The notes under the pieces: model-generated | Seen by the model: only the letters and a program-made list of their open reading frames with translations | What the model was told of the DNA's origin: nothing | Database searches by the model: none | Program-made: the position numbers and the translations under genes | From: Lentinula raphanica | Lineage: Eukaryota; Basidiomycota; Agaricomycetes; Agaricales; Omphalotaceae | Direction: 5' to 3' | Assembly: GCA_027919835.1 (NCBI GenBank) | Contig: JANVFP010000031.1 | Coordinates: forward strand, 62,001-126,000 | DNA: 64,000 nt | Shown: positions 23,182 to 37,172 of the stretch, piece by piece | Numbering within the stretch: position 1 is the stretch's first letter | Layout: each line of letters begins with the position of its first letter

Positions 23182-25753
23182 ATGGCTCCCTCAGCTTCCA
23201 AACAAAAAAGACTCGCAGAGAAGGCCGCAAAGAAGGCTGCGGCTGTCGGGGATTCATCAACAAATACATCGACCCCAACAGGGAGTGTCAATGGATCCAC
23301 TGGAGTTAGCACACCCTTGACTAGTCTCAGCGCTGCGACGTCCACGGAAGATCTCACCAGCATGACCAAATTGAAGATTGCAACTGATAGAAGCGCTGCT
23401 GGGGTGCTCGTTTCCGACGTCAAAGCTCGAGATATCAAGATCGATCAGTATACCCTAAGTTTTCACGGGAGACTGTTGATTGAAGGTGCTGAGATTGCAC
23501 TCAACTATGGCCAAAGATACGGTCTGCTTGGTGAAAACGGGTCTGGAAAGGTAAGCTATGCTTACTGCTCTAATCCCGAATGTGCATTCATTTATTTTCT
23601 CATTCACACAGTCGACCTTCCTGCAATCCATCGCTGAACGAGACATAGAGATACCCGAGCATATCGATATCTACCTTGTTCGTGGAGAAGTAGAACCCTC
23701 GAACGTCAATGCCGTCGAGTTCATCGTTGCTTCAGCCAGAGCCAAAGTCGAAAAGCTCGAAGAATACATCGAGGAACTATCTGTATCTGATGATCCAGAT
23801 GCAGAACTCGCTTTAGATGCCGCTTATGAAGAATTGGAGGAACTTGATCCTTCAACGTTTGAGACCAAAGCGGCAAGCATTCTCCACGGTTTAGGGTTTG
23901 GTCAGGAGATGATGAAGAAAGCCACCAAAGACATGAGTGGTGGTTGGAGAATGCGTGTAGCTCTCGCTCGAGCATTGTTCGTGAAACCTCATCTCCTATT
24001 GCTCGATGAGCCCACCAACCATCTGGACCTTGGAGCCGTAGTCTGGTTGGAAGCATACTTATCAACCTATAACCACATTCTGGTCATAACATCCCACTCT
24101 CAAGTAATTTATCATTTCCTCTTGTCATGCTCTCATCTAACGTCTTTTGAAAATAGGATTTCATGGACAGCGTCTGCACAAACATCATGGATCTCACTTT
24201 TAAGAAGAAACTTGTATGTTTTCATCCTAGTCCTTTCGGTGTAAACTTTGTTCATCACTGTTTGGTTTGCAGGTTTACTATACTGGAAACTATACTACTT
24301 ATGTTCGTACGAAGAAGGAAAACGAAGTTAATCAAATGAAGGCGTACCAGAAACAGCAGGATGAAATACAACATATCAAAAAGTATGTTTGTCCTCTAGT
24401 TCGTGCTTGCTGACCTTCCAACCAATGCCCTGATCTCAGGTTCATCGCTTCTGCTGGTACTTACGCCAACCTTGTTCGTCAAGCTAAATCAAAACAGAAG
24501 ATTCTTGACAAGATGGAAGCAGCGGGATTGATTGAGAAGATCGAAGCACGTAAGTTGGGTGAACAACTCATGAGGCGCATGCTCATTGTGTACCCTGCAG
24601 CGAAACAACTCAGGTTCAATTTTGAGGACATCCGTAAACTCCCTCCACCTATCATCGCTTTCGATGAGGTGGCGTTTTCATACTCAGGGAAGAAAGAGGA
24701 CTACTTGTATCAGAAATTGAGCTTTGGTATCGAGTTCGTGTTTTGGTCACTGATGCTTTTCGGCTTGTACTGACTTGACTCAGTATGGACTCTCGGATAG
24801 CCATCCTAGGTGCAAATGGAGCTGGAAAGTCAACCTTGTTACATCTAATCACTGGCGCTCTGCAGGTCCGTTTCCGTCTTTCATCTAAAGCCCGCAATCA
24901 TTCTCATCGTTTGTATAGCCTGTAGAAGGCACCATATCCAAGCACAGTGCATTGAAACTCGCCAAGTACTCACAACATTCCGCGGACCAGTTGCCGTATG
25001 ACAAGGCACCTATTGGTATAGCCTATCTTCTTGAATTTCTTTGCCTTTTGTGATAACAACACTCTTCGTACAGAGTATTTCCAATCGCTCTTCCATGAAA
25101 AATTCCCAGAAAAGGATACACAAGCATGGAGAGCACAGCTTGGTCGATTCGGGCTGAGCGGTGCACACCAAGTCGCACCCATCAAGCAACTGAGTGATGG
25201 TCTCCGAAATCGGTATACTGAAATTCCATATCATTTGACTAGTGTTGTTGATATATCATCTCAGAGTTGTCTTCGCTCAGTTAGCTATGGAACATCCGCA
25301 TATCTTGTTGCTGGGTAGGGCGTCTTCTTGTATCAGGAGGCCGTAATCTAATGGATGGTCCGTTCTAGATGAACCCACTAATCACTTGGATATGGAATCG
25401 ATTGATGCACTTGCCAAAGCCATCAACGAGTTCGAGGGTGGTGTTGTCATTGTCTCGCATGATTTCCGTCAGTGTCTACATCATGTTGGCTGTTCATGAG
25501 AACTGACAACTGGGCTTCTAGGCCTTATCTCTCAAGTTGCTCAGGAACTCTGGGAAGTCGCAGACAAGAAGATTCGAAACTTGACGAAGGAGGATATATC
25601 GATCGTCGACTATAAGAAGAATTTGGTCAAAGCCAGTACGTCCGAATGTATAGTTTCTCCTCCATCTCCTGCTCATCAGTACGCGTTTCAGGTAACGCCG
25701 CCATTGAGAAAGCCAAATTGTTCAGCAAGAATGCACCGAAAGGGAAGACTTGA
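23182..25753 (+). CDS. arb1: Arb1-like ABCF ATPase in ribosome biogenesis
   Basis: Soluble twin-cassette ATPase of the ABCF family (yeast Arb1, human ABCF2), shuttling between nucleus and cytoplasm and needed for 40S and 60S ribosome biogenesis. The N-terminus ([20 protein letters not shown]) is a basic ABCF2-type leader. Cassette 1 has Walker A GENGSGKST, signature [16 protein letters not shown] and Walker [13 protein letters not shown]. Cassette 2 has [26 protein letters not shown] and a second [12 protein letters not shown]. The second signature is LSDGL, where the Gln of the usual LSxGQ is Leu. The gene has about ten exons; exon 1 ends at 23550 inside the first Walker A, and the protein ends [14 protein letters not shown] with TGA at 25751-25753. 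Confidence 0.92.
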
Positions 25754-26118
25754 GACTTTCAGAGGTCTATGAGAAATGCACGATATGTATAGTTTGTACG
25801 ACTATGATATACAGCTTTATTAGACATTCTTTCGCGTCACTGTCTTCCAACTGTGAGTAACGAGGAGAATAATGAGAGTAACATTGACAATGATGAAGTT
25901 AACGGAATCTGACAATCGAAGAACGGCAGAGAGAATGATCGCACGTGGCCATTTATACGGCTTTCTAGACTGAAGAATTCTCTTGACCGACATTTCTTCA
26001 CTGAGCGCCTTTGCGCAAAAGAGAAATTAGCTCTAGTGGGTTTACCTGCTAGTCTTTCTTCTCTTCTCCTTCTCCTAAAATCTCCTTCAACTTGCCTTTC
26101 GAGTTTGGGCATCAAACA
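25754..26118. other. Intergenic: arb1 3' end and upa2 promoter
   Basis: Both neighbours are on the plus strand, so this should contain the arb1 3' untranslated region and the upa2 promoter. A CT-rich stretch at 26053-26098 lies just before the upa2 start. Confidence 0.45.
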
Positions 26119-29100
26119 ATGGCAGCCTCGACCCAACGCCAGCGAGGGCCTCTACCTCGCTTGAATATTCCCCCTGTACCCGCTTCCCTCGGCATGCAAC
26201 AACCAGGAATGCAGCCTCTATATTCTCCCGCATTACCCACCTCTCTCCAACATAGCTTCCAGCCGCCCCTACCCTTACCAGGCCATGGTGTGATGCAAAC
26301 TCCCATGCAACCGTTTTTTAATCCTGTCCAAATGATACCACCTGGTGCACCTGCGCGAATGGGACACAGAGCAGGTCAACAGAGCATGAACGTTCAAATG
26401 GGCAATATGGGCAGCATGGCTCACCTCGCTGCAGCTGGAATACACCCACCAAGCGGGTTTCCTATTACTCCCATGGGTGGTCACTTTCCAAGGCAGTCAA
26501 TAGCTGGCTTTCCTGGTAACATTCCGCCTCCTCAACATCCTTTTCCTAATCGTAATAGACGCCAGCTGAGTATCGGTGGTCCTCCCAAAGCCGTTCTAGG
26601 AGGACCACAACGCAAACTCAGTCCTAATCCTCCTCCTTCAAGTGGTGTTCTTTCTGCAGGCATCAGTGGATCCACAACTCCCCTCGGTCCTCCTCCTAGC
26701 TCTGCACCTGCACCTAAGCCAAAGAAACTTGTTGTCAATCTGCCCAAGGAAACGATACCGTCTGAAGAGGAAGGCGTCGCGGCTACCAAGGCACCATTTG
26801 CAAGAGTGCCTTTGAGGACAATGGAATTCCCCGGAAGCACAGAACCGCAATTCCCAAAAATCATGACGCGCGAAGACTTCCCTCCTGAAGAAACTAGGCA
26901 ATTTCTCCCGCCTACTGTCGATGTCTTTTTACCCGGCAAGGTGAATTGTTATGTCCGCATGCGTGTGTCACCTCCTCAATTTACAATTTGCTCGTAGATC
27001 GCTTGGGAGCGCCTTAAACACGCTGATATCGAAGAGAAGTTGGAGAAGTTGGGCGTGGAACGCGGCGGTAGCTCTAGTGCCAACTCCTTTATACAACCGC
27101 ATCCTCTCCACGGAAGGGCCGCGTCTGTACGTGTCTTTTTCTCTTGCTTTGTCTATATCTTTTCTGTATGGTATATATCGCGTATCTCTTCTAAGAGCGC
27201 GTCTGTTCTACACGTGGCTTTTGTCCTTTCTTTCTCTTTCTGCTTTTATCATTATCATCCGCTTGGTTAAATTCTTGTGCTTACTTTCGTCGCGTTGATC
27301 CGACTTGCTGATCAATTGGACCCTAGGTGTCTTCACCAGCAGATCCTGCCTTACTCTTCTTCAAGCTCAATAAATTACAGCAAGCTCAACAATCTTCTTC
27401 TCTCGGAAATTCATTGTCCACTTCTCCCCAACCACCCTTGCTGAACCCACCACATAGTACGAGTGGCGTTTCCCCAAGTCCCACCAACAGTGCTCATATA
27501 CCACGCTTCATCACCAACCGACACGGGCACTCTCTCTCTCTTGTTCAGCCTCCTACAACTGGCATCCGTTCTAGTCCTGGCTTGTTCAGAACCCCTAGCA
27601 CCGGTGCGACTTCCAATCCATTCGGACCCAACGCTGTTCTCGGGAACGATCAGATTACTGTCAGAGACAGCGTTAGCCCTTCATTACCTGAGGTCGAGTC
27701 TACCATGAACTCGAATATATATGCTCCTCAAGGACGAAAACCTGTAGTCATGTCCACTCTTGTCTCAAGCGAGCCTTCTTCACTCGCTCCTCCTTTGAGC
27801 GCCGTGCGGACAGACTCTCGTCCCGATTTCATCAGAGGCTTTGGCTTGGATATCCCAGAGGAGGTAGAAGAAGAAGGACTTGAGGAAGAAGAGATCAAGA
27901 TGCCGAGTTGGGCACAACATAGAGATGGAGGAGATCTGGAGACTACGGAATCACAACTCGGGCAAGACGCAGATTACGACGATAAGAATGATAGGAGCTT
28001 GGATGACCAGGAGCGCGAAGAAATGGAGAGCAACGGGCTCTTGACAGCTTCCCAGTCCCGACATCATTCTAGGCACGCCTCACGCCTTTCGGCAGCATTA
28101 TCGCTCCGTTCATTCGGTGGTCTTGTCGCGGATGGTCTGAATGAGCGACTGGCTGAAATGCACTCAGCTTCGAATAGTGTGGTCCTAGGTCTCTCCAACA
28201 ACTCCATGATCGGAACTGGGACTTTGGGTGTTGCAAGGGGTCAAATGCCCCTTGAATTACTGACTAAAGATAAAGAATTGGAAGAGTGGACGGGAAGTGA
28301 AGATGTAGATGGATTCGGACATGCTGATGATGAGGAAGACAGTGATGACGATGTAAGCGTATTTTTACCTCGGTATTTTTACGGAACTGAACTTAACCGC
28401 ATCACAGAGTATCGGTGAATGGTCCAATCCATCAGACGAGGAAAGAGCGAGGCAAGCACGTGTTGAGGCCCGTCTTCGTAGACGTTCCATGCCCCCACCC
28501 TCTGAACAGCCGAGAAACCTACCTCAGTTTCCTCTCCCTCCTGAAAACACCTTTATCGTGCCTCGTCTCATGCATCCTCGCGAAGAAGATATCATATCTA
28601 ATCCATCAGAGGAAGAACGTGGGGAGTATCTCGGTCTAGATCTGCGATACCCTCCTTCAGGTAGCTCCACTTCTAGACCTCTTCCACCAGTCCCGAGCCA
28701 CCACTCTCGAGGCCCGAGTTCACAAAGTGGGATCCATTCCGTGCATGATCCTGCTAGAGCTCATTCTCGCGCTCCCTCACTCGGGACCAATGCAGACAGT
28801 CAACCACCCAAACCGTACCTCAATCCAAACGCCAAGCCGTTCGTTTTCGGGGCTCGTGGTAGCTCTTCAGGATTTTCATTTAGCGGCATGCCTCCAAATG
28901 CACCGGTTATGTCCCACTCTCGCCTTCCTTCCTCCTCAAATAGTGCAGGCTTCGCTTCCAAACTCAATGCTTCTGCTGCAGAATTCAAGCCCGGCGGTGG
29001 GTTACTTTTCAAGGCGCCTTTCCCTGCACCGAACGTTGCGTCCACAGTGGCTCCTGTTTTCCCAGTCCCTAATCCTGTTTTCCCTGAACCTCAACATCAA

Positions 29101-32100
29101 TCCGAGGGACGACCATTGCCATTGCCACCCGCCACTGATTCTGACACAGCAAATAAAGGATTTGTCTTCAATGTGGTTGATGAGTCCCCCTTCAAGGTCC
29201 AAGGTCGTGAAAAGCGTCAACGCCGTGATTCTGGATCTGAGGCTGATTTTGTTGAAGGGAATAGCATGGCTTCGTTCCGTTTCCCCTCCAATGCCGGTTC
29301 TCCTCAGAGCATCAGAAATGGTACACTTTCTTCTCCCCGAAAGCATTATGGCCACGGCCAAAGCTCACTCACCAGTGGAAGCCGACTATCAGCCACCCTC
29401 AATCCAACTGCAGAGCCATTCACTTTTGCTGGATTTTCAAATGCTATCGGAACATTACCTCATATCGAGGGTCTTGGAGGCGAGAAGGAAACACGGCATA
29501 GTCAGGATGAAGAAAGCTTGCATACAGACGATGAAGATAAGGAGAACAACGCTGATTATGCTCTCGAAGATGTGTTCACTCTTCCCGCTTCCACCAAGGC
29601 AAAACGCGCACCGATACCGTTGACTTTCAAGCAAACTGTATCAAGCAATACTGTACCTGCTGGTCTTTTCAAAGCCCTCGCTAATCATTCAACCTCCAAT
29701 TCTGCCGACGAACGCGTGCGTCCTACCGTTCGCTCGCGACTCAGCTCGCGTGAGCAGAGACCTAGAGAATTTGGTCGTGAGGTCGAACGAGAAAGGGAGC
29801 GGGAGTTCTATGAACAGGGAAGTAGGCCATCCTTGGATGATCTCGGTGCAGATATGCCCGCAATATCTCATAAAGCTTCGAGGACGATGTTGACATCGGA
29901 CTCAAAAAGGTTCACGGCTTCAGATGTTTCCCCTTCGGTCAGTACATTGATGTCCTTCACTTGTCCAGATTCTAACAAAACATACAGGATGACGTATTCG
30001 CAACCAGTTCATTGAGGCAAGCCCATGCTCATGCTAGAAGGAGGTCGTCTCTACCGGACAACATCGAAAGTCTACGCTATGATAGACGGTCAACGAGTCC
30101 GTCTTACGAGTCCATGTCCGAGGTTTCTTCCCTTGCGGGCCCTGTGGCAAAGGATCTTCATGCACGTTTGGAAATGAAGCATTACGAAGATAGGCTGGAG
30201 AATCTCCTCGATCAGAAACTATCCGGTCTCATCCGTGATCTGAAAGTTGCGATATCCAGTACGAGCTTCCAGCAACAAGGTCTTACTCCCAAGGCTGAGG
30301 AGATGATCTCCGACGTTGTTTCCTTGTTCCGTACCCAACTAGCAGACAGCGCTGCCAGAGGATTAGACGATTCGCAGCTCGATGCCAGAGGAGAACTGGA
30401 TTTCGAACTGATCAAAGATGTCGTGGAGCAAGGCCATGCGAAGATACTGGAGCTGATGACTCGGGAATTGAGCAAGTTCCAAGCACAGGCTTATTCCCGA
30501 ACAGGATCAGATTACAAGTCGCAGCCCGAGCTCTCTCAGGCGTTCGAACTCTACTCCTCGCGGACAATTAGTGCAGTAGTGGAAGCTATATCAGAACTCT
30601 CTACCCGTCTCGAGACCATCACACACGGCGCTCCGTCTAGAGAACATGATCAACTCATAGATGGAATTGTTTCTGCACTAACTCCGGCATTCAACGCTGT
30701 TCGACCAGAGGTGGTGGATTATGACTTCCTAACAAGCCAACTCTCGCAAGCAGTTAAACCACATATTTCGCAGATAATCGACCTAGCGTCTGACAAACGA
30801 GAGACAGCGGGTCTGATCGTTGACCGCTTACTGCCTGTTCTCATGCCAATACTACAGCAATATTCCAGTCCTGCGCTCGACACTGATTCCATCGCCTTGC
30901 AATTGACCACCGAAGTACGAAAAGCCATAGCTCCGATCGACGCGTTCGAAATCAAGGAGCAAGTCGCCGATCTTGTTGTGGAAAGACTCGACTCCCGACT
31001 TGCTGTCCGTGACAAGTCTTTCAATGTTGACGCGATCACATCAAAGACGACCGAGAGTATCTCGCGGCTTCTTGATTCATGGGCAGGAAACGTGTCGAAT
31101 TTCATGGATGGTCAAAAATCGCTCGCTGATCGACAGTCAAGTCTTTCTGATGCTCATGAGCATTTAGTAGAACTCATCACAGCACTTCCCTCTCAAGTTC
31201 ACGAAGCCACGAAGACACAGCAATCTGAAAATACAAGTGTTGCGGTCGAAAAACAAATCGTTATCGAACAGACTATGACTGATATCAAGAATGGTATTCG
31301 TGACATCAGTTCTGGTCATGACGGTCTCGCAGGACAAAGTACGGAAGTAATCCAGATATCGAAAGACGTCCTATCTAAGGTATCTATACTCCCTGAGTCG
31401 ATATCTGCCGCCACCACAGTTCTTCAGAATTGTCATTCCGACTTCCTCCTGACTCGCGATCAAACCCGACGTGAACTGGAAGATCTTCGTAGATCGAACA
31501 CGGACCTCCAAGTTCAGTTGCACAAGGCTCGAGCAGCTCACGGGCAGATACGTGTTGAGAAGGACATGTTAAATGAAAAACTCAATGTCCTTGAAGCTGA
31601 TCGAGAGCGACTCAGGACGCAGGCAAAGGATTTGCAAGCTGCGGTAGATCTCAAAGCCACTGAATTAGCACATGTAGAAAGCAAGACTACTAATCTTGAA
31701 GATGCTCTTGCGAAGGCTTTGGGAAGGCTACAAGCGTCTGATGTTGCCACTCAAGTTAATATGGATCGGATTGCAGCATTAGAAAAGGCCAACGCAGAGT
31801 TAATGACTGAAAAACAGAGTCTGAAGATGAAGGTAAGGAGACGGCTCAAACTCTGACTTACGAGTTTACTGATGGGCATTTCATAGGTGGACTCCCTCGA
31901 TCTCAAGGTTACATTTGCTGCACGAGACAAAGAGAATGCAGAACACGCATATTCCTCGCTGCAAAAACAGTATGAACAGTTATCGTCTCAACAAGAGCAT
32001 TGGGACGAATTGCGACAGGCATCTGAAAAAATAGAGCATCTCACGAATCTAATCGGTCAAGCAGATAACGAAGAGCTGAACGACCTCCGTCGTATACGAG

Positions 32101-32919
32101 ACCGGAGCAAGGTACTAGAAGGAGAGCACGCCGCGTTGCTGAAGCGTCATAAAGAACAAGAAAATCGTACCTCAGCCGCAGAAAAGGCTACGGCCTCATT
32201 TAAACAGAGCCTTGCTCAGGCTCAAGCACGCGCATCGGAGTGGGAAAAACGGGCAAAAGAAAGCGAAGCTAAGCTGGAACGAACGTCAACACAATTAGAG
32301 CAGGCCGAGCAGACTCACTCCCAACTCGATGCTGACTATTTGGTAGTCAAAATGCAGCTCGAGGATCGAGAAGCAGGGGAACGCTTGGCAAAGGTCAGTA
32401 TTTCGTACGTTCTAGTTATTCATAGTCTCAACGCTTGGTGAACAGGATCGTGAAGCCAGGCTTCGGGACGAAATATCCGCTTTGGAAAGTAAAACCAGAA
32501 TTTTACAAACTGAACTAGAGAAAGCCAAGGTCTCCCAGAGAATAATCTCAAACACTCGTTCAAAGGCCTCCAATGGTTCCATCTATGCTCTATCTCGACC
32601 TGAATCTCGACTGAGTTCTGTATACACCGAGAGGTCCGTAACACCTAACGGTCGTTCTCCCAGTACTGGAAGCATCACACCTCCCAATAACACAACATCG
32701 GTATGGGATTCTATCCACGCACCATCAGCTGCACCTACAAATAATGGTCGCTTCGGAACCAAGCCCACTGTGCACGCGCCTGCGGGAAGATACCCTCAAT
32801 CCCTCAGTCGTGGGGCTTCCCGTCATCCTTTGCAATATTCGAGGGCTTCTGTCGCCTCCCCGACACCTAGTACGGTTTCTTTAGCACCTACTGTCGATGA
32901 AGAAGGGTGGTGGTCATAA
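26119..32919 (+). CDS. upa2: Upa2-like multi-PAM2 scaffold of endosomal mRNA transport
   Basis: A giant protein whose architecture matches Upa2 of Ustilago maydis, a scaffold that binds poly(A)-binding protein through PAM2 motifs and rides on Rrm4-carrying shuttling endosomes. Seven exons (26119-26940, 26998-27126, 27327-28352, 28408-29937, 29988-31832, 31887-32393, 32446-32919) all have lengths divisible by three and give 2110 residues. The N-terminal part is Pro/Ser-rich and disordered. PAM2-like motifs are YLNPNAKPFVFG (about residue 796), KLNASAAEFKPGG (844) and TLNPTAEPFTFAG (989). Helical regions follow, with a long coiled coil at about 1640-2010. The C-terminus is DEEGWWS; a terminal GWW is the endosome-targeting motif of Upa2. 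Sequence outside these motifs is only loosely similar to anything I can recall, so the call rests on architecture. Confidence 0.85.
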
Positions 32920-33311
32920 TCTCGTATCTGGAATTCTTGTTTGCACTTCCTCAATCTTTGGTTTCTTCGTCACTCATTGCTACACATTCAAGCACCATCT
33001 GTTATCCACACCGAATCTTTTGCATATATCTCTCGATTTGCTATACTGCTACTTACTCACAATTTTATGTGATACAATGTTCCGTCTGTAAATATATACC
33101 CTCATTAGTACTAGGCATTCGTTGTACACTTGATATTGGATCTCATATTTTTACCCTCTTCATCAGTTAACAATACGTATAATTTCTGCAGTCTGCCTAC
33201 ACTCGACGATAGCTCGTCGTCAATATGATTCTACTCTGAACTTTAACAATGCTGTGATGCCGAGAAGATCGCGTTCGACAGGCCACTTGCCCGCGTCTTT
33301 CCTTGACTTCC
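32920..33311. other. Intergenic between upa2 and sus1
   Basis: Pyrimidine-rich 3' untranslated sequence of upa2 followed by the short sus1 promoter. No gene seen. Confidence 0.45.
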
Positions 33312-33756
33312 ATGGCGGATGTGGATGCCTTCTACCGGAAAATCAAGTTTCGTCTCGTCGAAAGTGGCGAATGGGACCGGTATGTTATAGTTCGGACTCT
33401 TCAATGACGAAACTAAGCCAATTGCATTAGGATGAAAGCCACAATTGGACCAAAGTTGAACGAAAGCGGATGGTTGGACGACATCAAACACAAAGGTGTT
33501 GGTCAGTGCGAGGCCGTCGCGCACAACAACGCCAAGGTACTGATGAAGATATGCAGAACAAGCTAGTGAAATGGATCAACTGTCTTTCCAAAACCTGTTC
33601 GATGCATTATCCAAGGCGGGTCACGTAGGTAAGATATAGAATATGCTCAAAGAGAATTCTGTTATTAATGATGTATATCTCTAAGGGTTGCCATTACCTG
33701 CTCGACGAGAACTTCAAGCTATGATCAGGGAATATCTAGAAAAACAGTTTGAGTAG
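33312..33756 (+). CDS. sus1: Sus1/ENY2 transcription and mRNA export factor
   Basis: Small helical protein shared by the SAGA deubiquitinase module and the TREX-2 mRNA export complex at nuclear pores. Exons 33312-33379, 33431-33495, 33557-33628 and 33686-33756 sum to 276 bases, or 91 residues, the usual family size. Recognisable parts are IKFRLVESGEWDRMKATI, KLNESGWLDDIKHK, EMDQLSFQNLFDALSKAGH and LPARRELQAMIREYLEKQFE. The second intron has a weak donor (GTGTTG), and the residues there (KHKEQASEMD) are about two shorter than I would expect, so this junction is the least certain. Confidence 0.83.
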
Positions 33757-33965
33757 GCCAAAGTATCGCATTCACAACCTCAACATCAACCCAGAGTCTG
33801 TACCATCGTTAATTCAAGCAAGCAATGAATGATTCGCATAATTGGCTTGGACAGTTCGATCCATGACTGACATTTGGCATAAGTACTACATAGATGCATA
33901 TGCGTGGTGGACATGATTTTCTTCTGAACGAACTAAGCTACCACCAGACTAATACGCAATCACTC

Positions 33966-35357
<1,392 letters not shown>

Positions 35358-35928
35358 TACTTGCGGCAGTGGTGATATTTGCGCGATGAGCTCAAAGATA
35401 ATTTGTGTGGTGTGTATCGTGGGAATGACTGTATAGCTTTATCTCACGTGCTTGCAATTGATGATGTATTTATCATTCTTAATCTAATCTAATCATCCGG
35501 TTTCGAGTCTTGACTTCATCATGATCCCATCGATCTTTGCTTTCGCCGGCATGAGATCTCCGCATAATTCAACGAACTCTGTGCTCTACTCTGCTTGACT
35601 GCATGCTCTTTTACTCTGCTCTGACTTGAAACTCGCTAAGAGCCTCCTACCGCACATCAAAATACATACGGCACACTAACCAGGTACCCACAACTGGAAA
35701 CAAGTGCCAGTGCTAAGTTCAGTTCAGTCAAGACTAAACATACGCCGTACGGACCATATGCTATTCATATATCATATACAAGTGCTTCAAACGTTTGGTG
35801 AGGTAGAATTCACCGCGATCATGATCATGAAGGACTGTGACAAGTTCGGTCTGGCTCGTTCATTGATGAACGCTATAAGAACTTGATCAAAATGGATACA
35901 ATCCATGTACCGGAAACCTCAGAAGACT
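35358..35928. other. Divergent promoter region, rpl4 / glycopeptide gene
   Basis: Should contain the promoter of the ribosomal protein gene and that of the secreted-protein gene. Short ORFs here (for example 35704-35886) have no likeness to known proteins. Repeated taatctaatctaatc occurs at about 35480-35494. Confidence 0.45.
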
Positions 35929-36864
35929 ATGTTCCAAAACCTCGTTATCGTCCTCGTTGCGGCTCTTTTGATTATTGGCGCGGACGCAGAAAGTCACACC
36001 ATCCGTTTCTCCAACTTGTAAGTAACCAGGCTGTGGCTTTTATCAGCCCTAGCACTCATTCTCAATGGTAATCATCCTTTCTTGATGTTCATTGTAGTTG
36101 TGGGACGGGAACGGTACTGGTTCCATCTATTTGGCATTTGATTGGTCTTTTGAAATCCTGGAATAGCCTATACTGCAGGAGAATGGCGTGGTTGTCTCTA
36201 CTGGGGCTGCATACATTACAAACGGACCACTGACTGCAATTGCGTGAGTTTGATCTTTCGTACGGACGCCTTAAATTTTCATCCGAGTTCAACCCGCAGC
36301 TACCTTGACGTTGGTAAGTATGTGATTCTTCAATGGATAGAAGCTCGATACTGATATTCGGGATTTCAGGGAGTTGTGGAAGCAATGGCGAAGGTTGTAC
36401 AATCGTTGAATCCACACTCAACAATGCTGAGGGTTCCAGCACAACTATCAATATGTGAGTAGGCCTCCAAAATGCAATGAACCGACTGTTCACTTGGTTA
36501 TATCAGGACCTCTTTCTCTGTTCCGACTGGATTCGGGTGAGCCTGAATTTCTTGAAGCGTCAATGAGTGTCATGTTAAGGCTTAGACTGACTTGACGAGA
36601 TATTACAACGGCTGTGACGGAGAGGGCGGGGATTGTACGTGCTTTCAACTCCTACTTGTTCTTAACCGCTGTATCTTCAACACAATGATAATTTTCCTAC
36701 TAGGTACACGCGCTGGTTGTCCTGGAGCTACAGGAATCATTTCTCCATTTCCCATTGAGTGTAATGATGAAAATGTAAGCAGCAGTTTGCATTCCCGTTT
36801 ACCTTCAAAGACTCATTGACCTCTTGTTCTTCAGGTCGACCTCGCGATCACGTTCTGTGATTGA
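35929..36864 (+). CDS. Secreted glycopeptide-type cysteine-rich protein
   Basis: A small secreted protein of a family common in agaricomycetes, often labelled glycopeptide. It has a signal peptide (MFQNLVIVLVAALLIIGADA) followed at once by ESHTIRFSN, the family start. Later blocks are CGTGTPILQENG, GSCGSNGEGCTIVESTLNNA, SVPTGFGYYNGCDGEGG, AGCPGATGIISPFPIECND and the C-terminal LAITFCD. The paired cysteines suggest a disulphide-rich fold. It has seven or more exons, two of them very small: 36098-36113 (16 bases) and 36300-36313 (14 bases). The function of the family is not established; a cell-wall or extracellular role is inferred only from secretion. Confidence 0.82.
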
Positions 36865-37172
36865 AGTATCAACATGGGATAATTATAATATCGGAAATTC
36901 ATGGATTGATATAACAGAGCTTTGTTATGCCCAGAACGCTGTTTTGAGCGGTTCCTCGCTGCGTACTTAGAGGCGAATAAACAGGGATTGGTTTATTGAA
37001 AACATCAGTAGAATATATAAACGGTGTGTTAGTTGAGTCGTGCATAGTAGTAAAGTCGTGAGTTGAGTATCTAAGGAAAGAGAATAAACAGATGACAAGT
37101 GCAAACAAAGAGATCTGAGTTCGATGGAAGTCGGAAGGTAAGTAATAATGAATACATGGAACAAATGTAGCT
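36865..37172. other. Convergent 3' intergenic region
   Basis: Lies between the glycopeptide gene and top2, which converge. It should hold the two 3' untranslated regions. Nothing else was seen. Confidence 0.45.
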
